From the NCBI GenBank assembly GCA_035571835.1, contig DATNBU010000008.1:310001-374000 (forward strand): a DNA stretch of 64,000 nucleotides. The letters are read 5' to 3'. A program made the translations under genes and the position numbers. Shown in pieces: positions 11,301 to 19,224 of the stretch. The notes beneath the pieces are model-generated. The model saw nothing but the letters and a program-made list of their open reading frames with translations. It had not been told where the DNA came from and searched no databases. The DNA comes from Candidatus Limnocylindrales bacterium (GTDB lineage: Bacteria > Desulfobacterota > Binatia > UBA1149 > CAITLU01). Each line of letters starts with the position of its first letter. Within the stretch, counting starts at the first letter, position 1.

Positions 11301-12665
11301 GGCCCGCAGCCGAACGTCGCGACGCCGATGGATGCGTTTCCGACCGGACCTCTGCCCGGCGATCCGCTGCCCGCCGAGCCCGCGACTCCTGCGCCGGATG
11401 TCGCGCCGCTTCCCGGCCCCGGTGCCGGTGCGGCAGCGACTGAAGCCACGTCGGAAGCGCTCGTCGCCGCCCGCAAAGGGTGCGGCGACGGCCATCTCGA
11501 TCCGGGAGAGGAATGCGACGGCGGCGACTGCTGCTCGGAGTCCTGCATGAAAGTCGTCGAGGAGCCGCGCTGGCGCTGGGCCTCGCTCGGCAAGGGACTC
11601 GACGGCGACGGAATCCGCGGCGGTGCCGTCGTGATGGCGATTGCGCCATACGCCGACGGAGCGATCGTCGGCGGCGACTTCTTCGCGACTGCATCGCTCG
11701 CGCTTTCGCACGTCGCGCGCTGGACGGGACAGGCCTGGGCGCCGCTCGGCGATGGCCTCGAAGGACGCGTGTTCGCGCTCGCGACCTCGCCGAAGGGTGA
11801 GGAGATCTATGCCGGCGGCGAGTTCCTGCGCAGCGGCCGCAAGGAATTGCACTCGATCGCACGCTGGGACGGAAAGAGCTGGAACGATGTCGGCGGCGGC
11901 ATGAACGCTCCGGTGCGTGCGATCGTGCATTCCGGTTCGGCGCTCTATGCCGCCGGCGATTTCTCGTCGGCCGGCGGAGAGACCGCGCTGCACGTGGCGC
12001 GCTGGAACGGCACGAAATGGGAGCCCGTCGGCGCCGGCCTCGATGGCAGCGTGCGGGCGCTGCTCGCAGTCGAGGATCTGGTTTACGCCGCCGGCGATTT
12101 CCGGCGTGCAGGCGATGTCGCCGCTTCGAGCATTGCGCGCTGGGATGGTCAGACCTGGCAGAGCGTCGGCGACGGAATCACGGGCCGCGTCCATGCGCTC
12201 GCTTTGTACGGCGGCACGCTGGTGGCCGGCGGCGAGTTTCTTTCGTCCGGCGGCGGAACGTTTCTGGGAAACCTCGCGCGATTCAATGGTGCAACGTGGA
12301 CGCCGGTCGGCGAGGGCGGTGCGTCCGCGCGCGTCGCTGCGCTCGTCGTCGACGGCAGCGATCTGGTCGCGGCAGGCGATTTCCTGACCATCGGCGGCGT
12401 TTCCGCCGCGCGGGTCGCCCGGCTGCACGAGGAAGTCTGGTCGACGATGGCCGACGGATTTCCATCACCGGTTTCCGCGCTGTCGCGTACGGCCGGCGGT
12501 GCAGTGCTTGCCGGGGGCCGCTTCGTTCGTGCGAGCGGTCGCGACGTTCATCGCATCGCCGCCTGGCGCGAAGTCGACTGCCGGCCTGCGCCTCCACCAC
12601 CGCCGCCTCCTCCAGCGCCGCCCGCGAAACCGGCGAAGCCCGCCAAAGCGCCGACGAGGCGCTGA
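8367..12665 (+). CDS. Large surface protein: beta-helix, 19 Myxococcus-type cysteine-rich repeats, C-terminal beta-propeller
   Basis: The 1432-residue product has a basic N-terminus and hydrophobic signal ([16 protein letters not shown]), then a CSLREA-like opening ([12 protein letters not shown]) to a right-handed parallel beta-helix (residues about 45-370). Residues 374-974 are 19 tandem DUF4215/Myxococcus cysteine-rich repeats of the form [16 protein letters not shown]...GDGC...C. A Pro/Ala linker follows, a twentieth degenerate repeat starts at residue 1039, then about seven blades with VARWxGxxWxxLGxG and YAAGDF motifs form a probable beta-propeller. The end is a polyproline/Lys tail. 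It is clearly secreted and probably rod-like, disulfide-rich and calcium-binding; adhesion is an inference. ATG 8367 was preferred over ATG 8328 because AAGGA lies at a plausible distance. Confidence 0.82.
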   Translation: MTSTIRHTGGRKAGILRGCRPHSRLLLALVLGAALPLARANDTAASDLRVTRLEDRGPGTLREAIEKAASGDVIRIEVAGVIRLTTGELQLPRAVTIEGPGAAVTSISGEDTSRVFNLPVHEPAPKVRIAGLRLMKGRSDERGGAIVNSADLELENVTVESSVGDLAGGIYNTGRLVVRNSTIARNRGSLAGGLYNSGEATLENVTISGNLGDLSGGGIYNATEGNAAKKRVAKIEISSSTITDNRVGADAAGIFNLGGEVRIRNTILAENKKGGNCIGALISLGHNIDDDGSCRLASPGDIRPSHEIGLGRLQINGGGTPTHALIVGSPAIDAGDNASCPKLDQRGLARDVDGDGNGVALCDIGAFEALLTWCGNGELQPGEECDDGNSISGDGCDRGCRSEVCGNGVVQSGEECDDGNVVGGDGCDPVCLREICGNGVLQGGEECDDGNLEVGDGCDAKCHREPCGDGVVGSGEQCDDHNLLDGDGCDASCRKEECGNGTVQANEECDDGNARSGDGCDPKCRRENCGNGVIQGNEECDDGNTAANDGCDSKCRRERCGDGKRHPGEDCDDGNTNGGDGCDPSCKRETCGNGIVQAKEECDDGNSLTGDGCDPKCRREACGNKIVQHGEDCDDGNTTAGDGCDAACHKETCGNGIAQAGEDCDDGNATAGDGCDPACRKEVCGNGILQKGEQCDDGNTAAGDSCDAACIREVCGNGVLQAGEGCDDGNHVDHDGCDSKCKTEACGNGRIDSGEECDDGGAADGDGCNHECALERCGDAIVNNSGKEQCDDGNLVSGDGCDHNCALERCGDSLVNNAGREQCDDGNSVAGDGCTPECALERCGDGKVNNGKREQCDDGNDAAGDGCTPDCETERCGDGVVNNAGREQCDDGNDIPLDGCTPLCVLERCGDGVVNNAGREQCDDGNNVSGDGCTPKCVAERCGDGIVNNSGLEQCDDGNAVAGDGCDVFCMKEQPQPSGPQPNVATPMDAFPTGPLPGDPLPAEPATPAPDVAPLPGPGAGAAATEATSEALVAARKGCGDGHLDPGEECDGGDCCSESCMKVVEEPRWRWASLGKGLDGDGIRGGAVVMAIAPYADGAIVGGDFFATASLALSHVARWTGQAWAPLGDGLEGRVFALATSPKGEEIYAGGEFLRSGRKELHSIARWDGKSWNDVGGGMNAPVRAIVHSGSALYAAGDFSSAGGETALHVARWNGTKWEPVGAGLDGSVRALLAVEDLVYAAGDFRRAGDVAASSIARWDGQTWQSVGDGITGRVHALALYGGTLVAGGEFLSSGGGTFLGNLARFNGATWTPVGEGGASARVAALVVDGSDLVAAGDFLTIGGVSAARVARLHEEVWSTMADGFPSPVSALSRTAGGAVLAGGRFVRASGRDVHRIAAWREVDCRPAPPPPPPPPAPPAKPAKPAKAPTRR
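9486..11288 (+). repeat. Tandem coding repeat array: 13 units of 93 bp then 6 units of 99 bp
   Basis: The array encodes the DUF4215 repeats of the large surface protein. Counting from the first Cys of each unit, the first 13 repeats are exactly 31 codons and the last six exactly 33 codons; the switch is at 10695, where the loop after CG(N/D) gains two residues (VNN(S/A)G(K/R)EQC). The array end falls at 11288 with no partial unit. The second block shares near-identical codon strings ([15 protein letters not shown]), which points to recent expansion by slippage or unequal exchange. Confidence 0.92.
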
Positions 12666-12688
12666 CGCGGTCGCGACGGAGCCAGCGA

Positions 12689-13405
12689 ATGCAGATGAAG
12701 CTCGCGGTCTTCGACATCGACGGAACGCTGACTCTCGGCGACGGGCTCGGGACGAGCTGCTTCTTCGGAACGTTCGACGCGCTCTTCGGCGGCGGCGACG
12801 GCACTGTCGACCGGCGGCTCGAGAGCTACGCGGAGTCCACCGACTGCGGCATCGCACGCGAAGCCGCCCGGCGTGCGCTCGGACGCGATGTCGACACCGG
12901 CGAATTCGAGAGTTTCAAGTCGGCGTATCTCGAGCTGCTCGCGCGCGAGATCGCTGCACGCGAACGGCCGTATCGTGCTCTTCCGGGCGCGGACAGCATT
13001 CTTTCCGCCGTGGCGTCCGGCGGCAGCTGGCAGGTGGCGATTGCGACTGGCAACTGGAGACGCGCCGCCTGCCTCAAGCTCGAATGTGCGCGCATCGGCA
13101 TCCCGGAAACCGTTGCATGCTCGGAGGACGGCGCGTCGCGCGCCGGGGTGCTGGCGGCCGCCGTTTCCGCGGCGTGCGCGGCGGCCGGAGGAGCGCGCTT
13201 CGAGCGAGTTGTTTATGTGGGGGACCAGCCGTGGGACCTGCGCGCGGCGCGCGAGGTGGGCACGGCGTTTGTCGGAGTGGGCGGCGGCCAGCGGCGCGCG
13301 AGGCTCGAGCGCGAGGGCGCCGTGGTCATCGAGAGCTATCTCGACCAGGACGCGTTTCTGTCCGTGCTCGACCGCGCAGCACCGCTCGGCAGCCGCGGCG
13401 CATAG
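12689..13405 (+). CDS. HAD-superfamily hydrolase (phosphatase-like)
   Basis: The 238-residue protein has the four HAD motifs: VFDIDGTLT with the nucleophile Asp at residue 8 and acid Asp at residue 10, the Ser/Thr motif in AIATGNW, a Lys in the cap-proximal region (RAACLKLECARIG), and the acidic GDQPWDLRAAREVG. The start ATG 12689 has a GGAG upstream; ATG 12695 is an alternative. It sits 23 bases after the large surface protein and may be expressed with it, though a functional link is not obvious. The substrate is not predictable from the sequence. A 52-bp palindrome separates it from the convergent diiron gene. Confidence 0.85.
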   Translation: MQMKLAVFDIDGTLTLGDGLGTSCFFGTFDALFGGGDGTVDRRLESYAESTDCGIAREAARRALGRDVDTGEFESFKSAYLELLAREIAARERPYRALPGADSILSAVASGGSWQVAIATGNWRRAACLKLECARIGIPETVACSEDGASRAGVLAAAVSAACAAAGGARFERVVYVGDQPWDLRAAREVGTAFVGVGGGQRRARLEREGAVVIESYLDQDAFLSVLDRAAPLGSRGA

Positions 13406-13411
13406 AGCGCG

Positions 13412-13463
13412 AAAATCGGGGACAGACACCGATTTCCGGAAATCGGTGTCTGTCCCCGATTTT
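13412..13463. repeat. Perfect 52-bp palindrome between convergent genes (REP-like element or bidirectional terminator)
   Basis: Two 26-base arms pair without mismatch or loop, centred between 13437 and 13438. The right arm contains GGTGTCTGTCCCCGATTTT and runs into a T-tract (13460-13465); the left arm begins with AAAA, so the hairpin reads as an intrinsic terminator in both directions. It fills almost all of the 64-bp gap between the stop of the HAD gene and the stop of the diiron protein gene. The GGGGACAGACACCGATTT-type arm resembles, from memory, repeats found with REP-associated transposases in other genomes; no transposase is present here. Confidence 0.8.
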
Positions 13464-13469
13464 TTCCTG

Positions 13470-14600
13470 CTAGGCGGCCGGTGCGGACTTGAGCGCGCGG
13501 CCGATCGTCTTGCGTCCGCGATTGATGTCGCGCAGGTATTCGATGCCTTCCTCGGCGATCGCATCGCCGACCGACAGGTCGCCCTCGGTGCGCAGCTCGT
13601 CCATGTCGACCCACATCGCGTACACCGGCTTGGTGCGGTCGGTGATGATCCCGGCGTTGAGAAGGGTCTTGATCAGCACGCGGAAGATGTTGGTGCCTTC
13701 GCGCATCAGGCGGCGGCGGTCGTTGTCGGTGAAAGCTTCCTGCACCGCGCTTCGCACCCACTGCCAGTCGAGGCCGAACTGCGAGTAGATGATTTTCTTC
13801 TGCTCGGCGTTGACGAGGTTGAAGAAGATCTTCTGGAAGCAGTCGGCCGCCCACATCTCGACCTTCTCGTGCTCGGATTCGGAAAGGCTGGGTACGGTGC
13901 GATCCGCCCAGATCTTGCCGAAGCGGTGGTGGAAAGCCTCGTCGGTCATCACCAGCTGCACCATGCGCCGCAGCAGCGGATCGCGGGTCTTGCTGTGCAG
14001 CGTGGCGAACGCGCCCATCGCGAGTCCCTCGACGAGCATCTGCATGCCGACGAGCTTCTTGTAGACCTCGGGCGCGAGCACGAGCTCGTTCATGAGCTCG
14101 CCGAGCGTGTCGCCGCACGGGTACGGCGTGCCGAAACGCATCTGGATGTAGCGGCTGAATGCCGTCACGTGGCGGGCTTCTTCGCGCACCTGGTTGCTCG
14201 CGTATTCGAGCGCGCCGGGATCGCGCATGATGTGGCAAAGGCTTGCAGAAAGGGACAGCGCGCCCTGCTCGCCGTGCAGCAGGCTCGAAAGGCTCCAGCG
14301 CGACACTTCGTTCGCGAGCCGTATCTTCTGTCCGTCGTCTAGCCGGTCGGCCACGGCGCTGTTCATTTCCACCGTGAAATCGAGCGGCATGATCGTCTCT
14401 TCGGCGAGATCGAACTTGTCCTTGGAGAAATCAATGTAGGCCGGATCCATCGGATCCCAGAAATGATCGTGCGTCGCCGAGATGATGGCGTCGAAGGCAT
14501 CCGTGCGCTCGCCGTAGCGCTCGACTTCGAGCATCGAGCGGAAGTCGTCGCGGCCGACGGTGTTGTAGATCGGATCGTGGGTGATGTCGTTGTTGCTCAT
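13470..14600 (-). CDS. Ferritin-like diiron carboxylate protein (putative oxygenase or desaturase)
   Basis: The 376-residue protein carries a complete four-helix diiron signature: Glu111 (HGEQGAL), Glu141-x-x-His144 (EEARH), Glu191 (VEGLAMGA) and Glu221-x-x-His224 (DEAFHH). Such E...ExxH...E...ExxH sites activate oxygen for hydroxylation, N-oxidation or desaturation; this branch is uncharacterised as far as I can tell. The start ATG 14600 overlaps the stop of the upstream TetR gene in ATGA, so regulator and enzyme form one operon. The frame extends upstream only as low-complexity arginine-rich sequence. A redox partner is not encoded next to it. Confidence 0.78.
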   Translation of the reverse strand: MSNNDITHDPIYNTVGRDDFRSMLEVERYGERTDAFDAIISATHDHFWDPMDPAYIDFSKDKFDLAEETIMPLDFTVEMNSAVADRLDDGQKIRLANEVSRWSLSSLLHGEQGALSLSASLCHIMRDPGALEYASNQVREEARHVTAFSRYIQMRFGTPYPCGDTLGELMNELVLAPEVYKKLVGMQMLVEGLAMGAFATLHSKTRDPLLRRMVQLVMTDEAFHHRFGKIWADRTVPSLSESEHEKVEMWAADCFQKIFFNLVNAEQKKIIYSQFGLDWQWVRSAVQEAFTDNDRRRLMREGTNIFRVLIKTLLNAGIITDRTKPVYAMWVDMDELRTEGDLSVGDAIAEEGIEYLRDINRGRKTIGRALKSAPAA

Positions 14601-15262
14601 GATTGTTCCACCTTGAGATCTTGCCTGGAATCTTGCTTGGGCTCTTGCTTGAGTTCTTGCCTGGCAGCGCCGGTGCCGAGGAACTGCAGACGGACGAGAG
14701 TTTCGATGACGTCGTCGCGCGACGCGCGCGACGGATCCTGGGTCCACCAGTCGATCAGGTGCGCCGTCATGCCGACGTGCGCGCGCGCGCAGACGACCGG
14801 ATCGAGGTCCGCGGGGAAAAGGCCTTCCTCACGTTCGCGGCGAAGGCGAGCCTCGAGTCCGGTAGCAAGGCTCGTAAGCGCGTCGGCTTCGACGGACGCG
14901 GCTTCGGAGTCGGTGCTGAACAGGATGCGGATGACGTCACGATTGGCTTCGGCGAACGTGACGATGGCCTCGGCCCGCGCGCGCTGGCGAAGCACGTTGC
15001 CGGTGGCCGCTCCGACGGCCTGCTGAACACTGCGCACGAGATCTTCGATCGCGTGGAAGACGATGTGCCGGTACACGTCGGTCTTGTCGCGGAAGTGAAG
15101 GTAGAACGTGCCCGAAGCCACTCCGGCCGCGCGCGCGATCTCGTGGCTCGTCACGCCGTGCAGGCCGCGCTCGGCAAACAGCTTCGTGGCCGAATCGAGA
15201 AGGCGGCTCCGCGTCTGGAGACGGCTTCGGGCCGGGGCGGAAGTGACCGGTGTGACGTCCAT
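14597..15262 (-). CDS. TetR-family transcriptional regulator
   Basis: The N-terminal helix-turn-helix is clear (SRLLDSATKLFAERGLHG, then HEIARAAGVASGTFYLHF), followed by an all-helical ligand-binding domain. I start at ATG 15262 (MDVTPVTSAP) rather than ATG 15286, because a promoter-like TTGACT with a 17-bp spacer and TAACGT lies at 15274-15302 and would place transcription start just before 15262. The C-terminal tail is unusual: four imperfect 12-bp direct repeats (14617-14664) encode an Arg/Lys-Gln-Glu/Asp-rich extension. It is co-transcribed with the diiron protein, which it probably represses, and diverges from a second TetR gene. Confidence 0.87.
   Translation of the reverse strand: MDVTPVTSAPARSRLQTRSRLLDSATKLFAERGLHGVTSHEIARAAGVASGTFYLHFRDKTDVYRHIVFHAIEDLVRSVQQAVGAATGNVLRQRARAEAIVTFAEANRDVIRILFSTDSEAASVEADALTSLATGLEARLRREREEGLFPADLDPVVCARAHVGMTAHLIDWWTQDPSRASRDDVIETLVRLQFLGTGAARQELKQEPKQDSRQDLKVEQS
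14617..14664. repeat. Four tandem 12-bp repeats in the TetR gene tail
   Basis: Four consecutive 12-mers share the core TCTTGC(C/T)TG (GATCTTGCCTGG, AATCTTGCTTGG, GCTCTTGCTTGA, GTTCTTGCCTGG). On the coding strand they give a charged (K/R)Q(E/D)x repeat after the regulator's ligand domain. Since the unit is a multiple of three, copy number can vary without breaking the frame. Confidence 0.75.
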
Positions 15263-15271
15263 GTCAGTTGG

Positions 15272-15302
15272 TGACGTTAGTGTCATGCGCGCCGGCAGTC
15301 AA
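15272..15302 (-). promoter_or_regulatory. Putative promoter with overlapping TGAC-N6-GTCA operator upstream of tetR
   Basis: On the minus strand TTGACT (15297-15302) is separated by 17 bases from TAACGT (15274-15279). An inverted repeat TGAC-N6-GTCA (15272-15285) covers the -10. Such a layout suits autorepression by the TetR product, but the -10 matches only three consensus positions and the operator is short. Confidence 0.35.
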
Positions 15303-15429
15303 GACAAAAGGGCGAGGATGCACAGGATTCTCGCCGGTTCGTTCGTCTCATGCCGCCATTCCGGGTAGGATCCGCGAATTCCGACCGTTGAGGGCAGAGG
15401 GCTGGTCAGGCGAGCGGAACGGGGCAGCA

Positions 15430-16035
15430 TTGGCGAGCAAGCACGAGCAGAACCGGGCCGAGAAACGTGAGAGGCTCCTCAAATCCGCCGTTGAAGCTTT
15501 CACGGAGACCGGATTCGAGAACACGACTGTCAGCGACGTGGTTCATCGCGCCGGCATGACGCCGAGCACCTTCTACAATTATTACCGCGACAAGGACGCG
15601 CTTCGTGACGAGCTGCTGGCTACGGCGGCCGGCCGGATGCTCGAGTCGCTCAATGCGATCCGCGCCAAGGCCAACGGTGCCGAGGAGTACCTCGGCATGG
15701 CCAGCCGCGCGCTGTTCGAAGGGCTGATCGCGAACCAGTCGATCGCGATGCTGCTGCGGCGCAACCTGTCGATGCTGCGCTCGCTGCTCGACGACAAGTC
15801 ACTGCGGCCGGTCTACGCAGCGCTTCGCCGCGATCTCGAAGCGGCGGTGGCCGACGGCGGGCGCGATGCGCTCGACGGGGATTTCTCCGAAGCCGTGCTT
15901 CGCGCCGCATCGGTCGAGATTTCGGTGGTGCTTCTTTCGCGCCCGGATCCGGACGTGAATGCCGCGGTCGAATTCCTTACGCGTGTGCTCGGAACCGCGT
16001 TCCGCTTCCGGTCGACCCGGCCAGCGGCTTCCTGA
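15430..16035 (+). CDS. TetR-family transcriptional regulator
   Basis: The 201-residue protein has the TetR DNA-binding domain at residues about 8-58 (RERLLKSAVEAFTETGFENT, VVHRAGMTPSTFYNYYRDKD) and a C-terminal helical domain that I cannot assign to a ligand class. The start is taken as TTG 15430 because the preceding frame, although open to 15268, crosses the divergent promoter region and lacks coding character. It lies head to head with the TetR/diiron operon (168 bp apart) and is convergent with the receiver gene at 16055. Its target is not evident; the divergent operon is one possibility. Confidence 0.82.
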   Translation: MASKHEQNRAEKRERLLKSAVEAFTETGFENTTVSDVVHRAGMTPSTFYNYYRDKDALRDELLATAAGRMLESLNAIRAKANGAEEYLGMASRALFEGLIANQSIAMLLRRNLSMLRSLLDDKSLRPVYAALRRDLEAAVADGGRDALDGDFSEAVLRAASVEISVVLLSRPDPDVNAAVEFLTRVLGTAFRFRSTRPAAS

Positions 16036-16054
16036 AAATAACCGGAGCTGCGGC

Positions 16055-16501
16055 TCAGGCCGGCTCGGACGGAGGCGGCTCGTTCAGGCGCAGCCAGTAG
16101 TGGGCCAGTGCGCGGACGGTCTCGGTAAACTCGGCAAAATCGACCGGTTTGCGGATGTAGCTGTTGGCCCCGAGCCCGTAGCTTTCGATCACGTCGGCAG
16201 GCTCGTCGGACGACGACAGCACGATGACGGGAATCAGCTTGGTGAGGCGGTCGGCGCGCAGGCGGCGCAGCACCTCGAGGCCGTCCACTTTCGGGAGCTT
16301 CAGATCGAGCAGGATGAGCGCCGGCATGTCGCTGGCCTTGCGATCCGCGTGGGTTCCGAGCGCGAACAGGTAGTCGAGCGCCTCGAGCCCGTCCCGGGCC
16401 ACTTCCACGCGATGGGACACGTCGCTCTTTTCGAGCGCGCGCCGCGTGAGAATGGCGTCGTCGGGATTGTCCTCGACCAGAAGAATGATTCGCTCAGCCA
16501 T
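16055..16501 (-). CDS. Single-domain response regulator (Rcp1-like)
   Basis: The 148-residue protein is a receiver domain with no output domain. The acidic pocket is Glu10-Asp11, the phosphorylation site Asp66 is in LLDLKLPKVDG, the switch Ser is at 97-98 (VLSSSDEP) and Lys118 is in IRKPVDF. The insertion in the first half (LGTHADRKASDMP) is typical of Rcp1-type receivers that pair with phytochrome-like or PAS kinases. It lies 65 bases downstream of such a kinase on the same strand, so the two form a cognate pair that passes phosphate on to an unknown partner or acts by protein-protein contact. Confidence 0.9.
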   Translation of the reverse strand: MAERIILLVEDNPDDAILTRRALEKSDVSHRVEVARDGLEALDYLFALGTHADRKASDMPALILLDLKLPKVDGLEVLRRLRADRLTKLIPVIVLSSSDEPADVIESYGLGANSYIRKPVDFAEFTETVRALAHYWLRLNEPPPSEPA

Positions 16502-16519
16502 CTCGCCCCTCTCTTACTT

Positions 16520-16557
16520 CCGCTTCGCTGGTGTATGCCCGCTTCGCTGGTGGATGC
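16520..16557. repeat. Two 19-bp direct repeats between the kinase and receiver genes
   Basis: CCGCTTCGCTGGTGTATGC (16520-16538) is followed at once by a copy differing at one base (16539-16557). They sit in the 65-bp spacer between the kinase stop and the receiver start. They may be a slippage product; a regulatory role is not supported. Confidence 0.6.
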
Positions 16558-16566
16558 TCGCTCCGA

Positions 16567-18909
16567 TCATGAGCCTAACGTGAAATAAAACGTCGTTCCC
16601 TGATCCGGCTCGCTCTCGGCCCAGACCTCACCCGCGTGGCGACGGATGATCATCTGGACGGTGGCAAGGCCGATGCCGGATCCCTCGAATTCATCATGGC
16701 TGTGCAGGCGTTGGAAGGCCCCGAACAGCTTGTCGGCGTAAACCATATCAAAACCGACGCCATTGTCGCGAACGTAGAACGCCGTCCGGTCTCGCTCGAC
16801 CGTTCGGGAACCGAACTCGATACGGGCCTCGTCGTTCTTGCTCGTGAACTTCCAGGCGTTGCCGACCAGGTTCTGAACGACGTTCGAGAGCAGCACGGGG
16901 TCGCCGACGGCAAACGGCGTGGCCTCGATCACGACGTCGACGCGACGATCTCCGCTCGTGCGTCTCAGGTCTTCGATGCACTGGCGGGCGAAGGCGCTCA
17001 GGTCGACCTCCTCGCGCCGCAGCTCGGCGCGGCTGACCCGGGTCAGCTTGAGAAGGTCGTCGATCAGGTGGCCCATGCGCTGCGCGGCGAGGCGCAGGCG
17101 CTTCAGGTACTCGAGAGCGCTTTCGCTCAGGTCGGAGCCGTGCTCGTCGAGCACGAGCTTGCTGAATCCGTCGATCGTCCGCAGCGGCGTGCGAAGATCG
17201 TGCGAGACCGAGTACGCGAACGACTCGAGCTCCTGGTTTGCCGCCCGCAGCTCCGCCGTGCGCGCGCTGACACGCTGCTCGAGCTCTTCGTTCAGGCGCC
17301 GGATCTCGGCTTCGGCCTGGCGGTGCTCGGTGATGTCCTGCGAGAACACGAGGATGCCGACGACACGCCCCATCGCATCGTACTCGGGAAGCTTGTCGGT
17401 GCGTGTCCAGATCGTCCTGCCGCTCGCCGACTGCGACTCCTCGATGATGCCGAGCTTCGGTTTTCCGCTCTGGATGATTTCGAGGTCGTCGCGATAGAGC
17501 TCGTACGCGCGCGCCGGAAGAATTTCGGAGCACGGCTTGCCTTCCATCTCCGGGACGGTGCGCGACAGCGAAGCCGCCGCCGCTTCGTTCACCAGCAGAA
17601 AGCGGTTCTTCGTATCCTTGTAGAAGATCATGGCCGGAACGGCGTTGAACATGAGCCGGAACTGCTGTTTTTCGCGGAAAAGGCTTTCCTCGGTGCGGCG
17701 CCGGTCGAGCTTTTCGCGCTCGAGGTCCTCGTTGAGGCGTCCGACCTTCTCCATGTAGTCGCGGCGTTCGAGTGAGAGGCGCTTGCGCATGCTGGCAAGG
17801 CCGACGCCGCGCATCGCATAGCCGTTGGCGGCCATCGCAAGCAGGACCGACAGAATGGTTCCGGTTGTCAGAAGCACCCACGGCTGCCACGTCAGATGAG
17901 CATGGATCAGGTTTTCACCGGGGCCGACGATGAGCGCCCAGCGACGCCCGCCGATATCGAGCGCGAGCTGCTGATCGGCCGGCACTCCGCCGAGAAGATT
18001 CGAAAGCTTGACGAGAGTGCCCTGCGTCTCGGCGCGCGGAGCGCGCTGCCGGAAAAGCGGCTGCGCGGTCGCACCCATCGCGACGTCGCGCAGCTCGATC
18101 GACAGCGAAGCACGGTCGCTTTCCGAAATGGCGTCGCGCGCAATGGCTTCGATTTCGAGCAGCCCGAGCACATAGCCGCGCAGGTCGTTCTGCCGGTCGG
18201 CGGCGGACGGGTCGCCGGTCATCAGCGGGGCCACGACGAGCGCGGCAGCCTGCGTGCCGCCCGGTTTCGCCAGCTCCACGGGTGGAGCTGCTGCGACGGC
18301 ATGTCGCGTACGCGCGTCGGCGAACGCTGCTTCGAGTCCCGGAAGCGACGACAACTCGGCGCCGGGCGTCAGGTCCATGCCGTCGACACGCGCGCCGGCA
18401 CCGATTCCGAAATGGAGAGGAAGGTATTCGCGGGCCGCAGGCAGCGCGGATCCGGCCCGATGCACGCGAAAGTCCGGAAAACCCTGGAGCCACTGCTTTT
18501 CCTCGTAGCTTTTGAGCTCCTCGGCAGGAATTCTCGGCACCCAGTCGAGTGTCACGGTCCCGGCCTGCTCGCGCGTAAGGCGGGTCATGAAATTGCGCAG
18601 GTCGGCGCGGCTGTCGGCATGCGTGGCCTCGATGAACGCGCCGAACGTGTCGAGAATGTCGAGCCGCACGGCAATTTCGCGTTTCATCGCGGCCAGCAGT
18701 GACGCGCCGCGACGCACGAAATCGTCTCGAATCTCACGCCTCTCGTGGCCGGTGCACCAGACGAACGCGCCGAGGGAGATCACCAGACCGATCAGAAAGA
18801 CGATGATACCGACACGCCGGTGGTCGGACGGCGGGCGCCGGTCGGCATCCTTCGCCTTGCGGGCGGGCGTGGCCCGCGAGTCGGGTATGGCCGGATCTGT
18901 TGTCTGCAA
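16567..18909 (-). CDS. Membrane sensor histidine kinase with CHASE and PAS domains
   Basis: The 780-residue protein starts with a cytosolic tail, a first membrane helix (VGIIVFLIGLVISLGAFVW), and a periplasmic CHASE domain (about 60-300, with FMTRLTREQAGTVTLDWVPRI). A second helix is at about 335-355, followed by a coiled coil, a PAS domain (LMFNAVPAMIFYKDTKNRFLL to FSQDITEHRQ), and a HisKA domain with phospho-acceptor His570 (SVSHDLRTPLR). The HATPase ends it with N (NLVGNAWKF), G1 (DNGVGFD) and G2 (GSGIGLA) boxes. It is followed by the Rcp1-like receiver and they should act together. CHASE domains sense small extracellular ligands; which one is unknown. Confidence 0.92.
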   Translation of the reverse strand: MQTTDPAIPDSRATPARKAKDADRRPPSDHRRVGIIVFLIGLVISLGAFVWCTGHERREIRDDFVRRGASLLAAMKREIAVRLDILDTFGAFIEATHADSRADLRNFMTRLTREQAGTVTLDWVPRIPAEELKSYEEKQWLQGFPDFRVHRAGSALPAAREYLPLHFGIGAGARVDGMDLTPGAELSSLPGLEAAFADARTRHAVAAAPPVELAKPGGTQAAALVVAPLMTGDPSAADRQNDLRGYVLGLLEIEAIARDAISESDRASLSIELRDVAMGATAQPLFRQRAPRAETQGTLVKLSNLLGGVPADQQLALDIGGRRWALIVGPGENLIHAHLTWQPWVLLTTGTILSVLLAMAANGYAMRGVGLASMRKRLSLERRDYMEKVGRLNEDLEREKLDRRRTEESLFREKQQFRLMFNAVPAMIFYKDTKNRFLLVNEAAAASLSRTVPEMEGKPCSEILPARAYELYRDDLEIIQSGKPKLGIIEESQSASGRTIWTRTDKLPEYDAMGRVVGILVFSQDITEHRQAEAEIRRLNEELEQRVSARTAELRAANQELESFAYSVSHDLRTPLRTIDGFSKLVLDEHGSDLSESALEYLKRLRLAAQRMGHLIDDLLKLTRVSRAELRREEVDLSAFARQCIEDLRRTSGDRRVDVVIEATPFAVGDPVLLSNVVQNLVGNAWKFTSKNDEARIEFGSRTVERDRTAFYVRDNGVGFDMVYADKLFGAFQRLHSHDEFEGSGIGLATVQMIIRRHAGEVWAESEPDQGTTFYFTLGS

Positions 18910-19006
18910 GAAGTCGACCTACCGCTGCGGGCTGCGAGCGTCCGAGCTTAGATTGTTTTTGATCGTCGAAAAAGCGCATCGCGGCCGCCGGCCGCGAGAT
19001 CCGCCG

Positions 19007-19210
19007 TCATTTCGGTTCCGATCTCACGGCCGCAATCCCTGCGGACGGCTCCTCGATCCGTCGCTTGTCGGCGGCGGCTACGATCTCGCGACGGCGCTCG
19101 GCCGTCGCCGATCCCCATTCGGTGATTTCCGTCAAAGTGCGCAGGCAGCCTTCGCACAGATCGGTTCCGCGACGCAGCTGGCAGACGCCGATGCACGGGC
19201 TGGCAGGCAC
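19007..19210 (-). CDS. DUF1289 small cysteine protein
   Basis: This 67-residue protein matches DUF1289 in length and motif: SPCIGVC near the start (Cys6, Cys10), CEGC (Cys19, Cys22), RTLTEITEWGSATAERRREI and a C-terminal R. Four cysteines suggest metal or iron-sulfur binding, as proposed for the family. The start is GTG 19210, the only in-frame standard start just before the conserved motif; it lies 15 bases after the stop of the GH1 gene, so both may be on one transcript. The function of the family is not established. Confidence 0.8.
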   Translation of the reverse strand: MPASPCIGVCQLRRGTDLCEGCLRTLTEITEWGSATAERRREIVAAADKRRIEEPSAGIAAVRSEPK

Positions 19211-19224
19211 TGCTGCGGGAGTGG

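Noticed and set aside
8997-12428. A 1143-codon open frame on the minus strand across the surface protein gene
   Set aside because: It is produced by the GC-rich periodic codons of the 93/99-bp repeats; its product is Ala/Val low-complexity sequence without a start or family.
13412-13463. Insertion sequence end
   Set aside because: There is no transposase ORF and no second copy or target duplication in the window.
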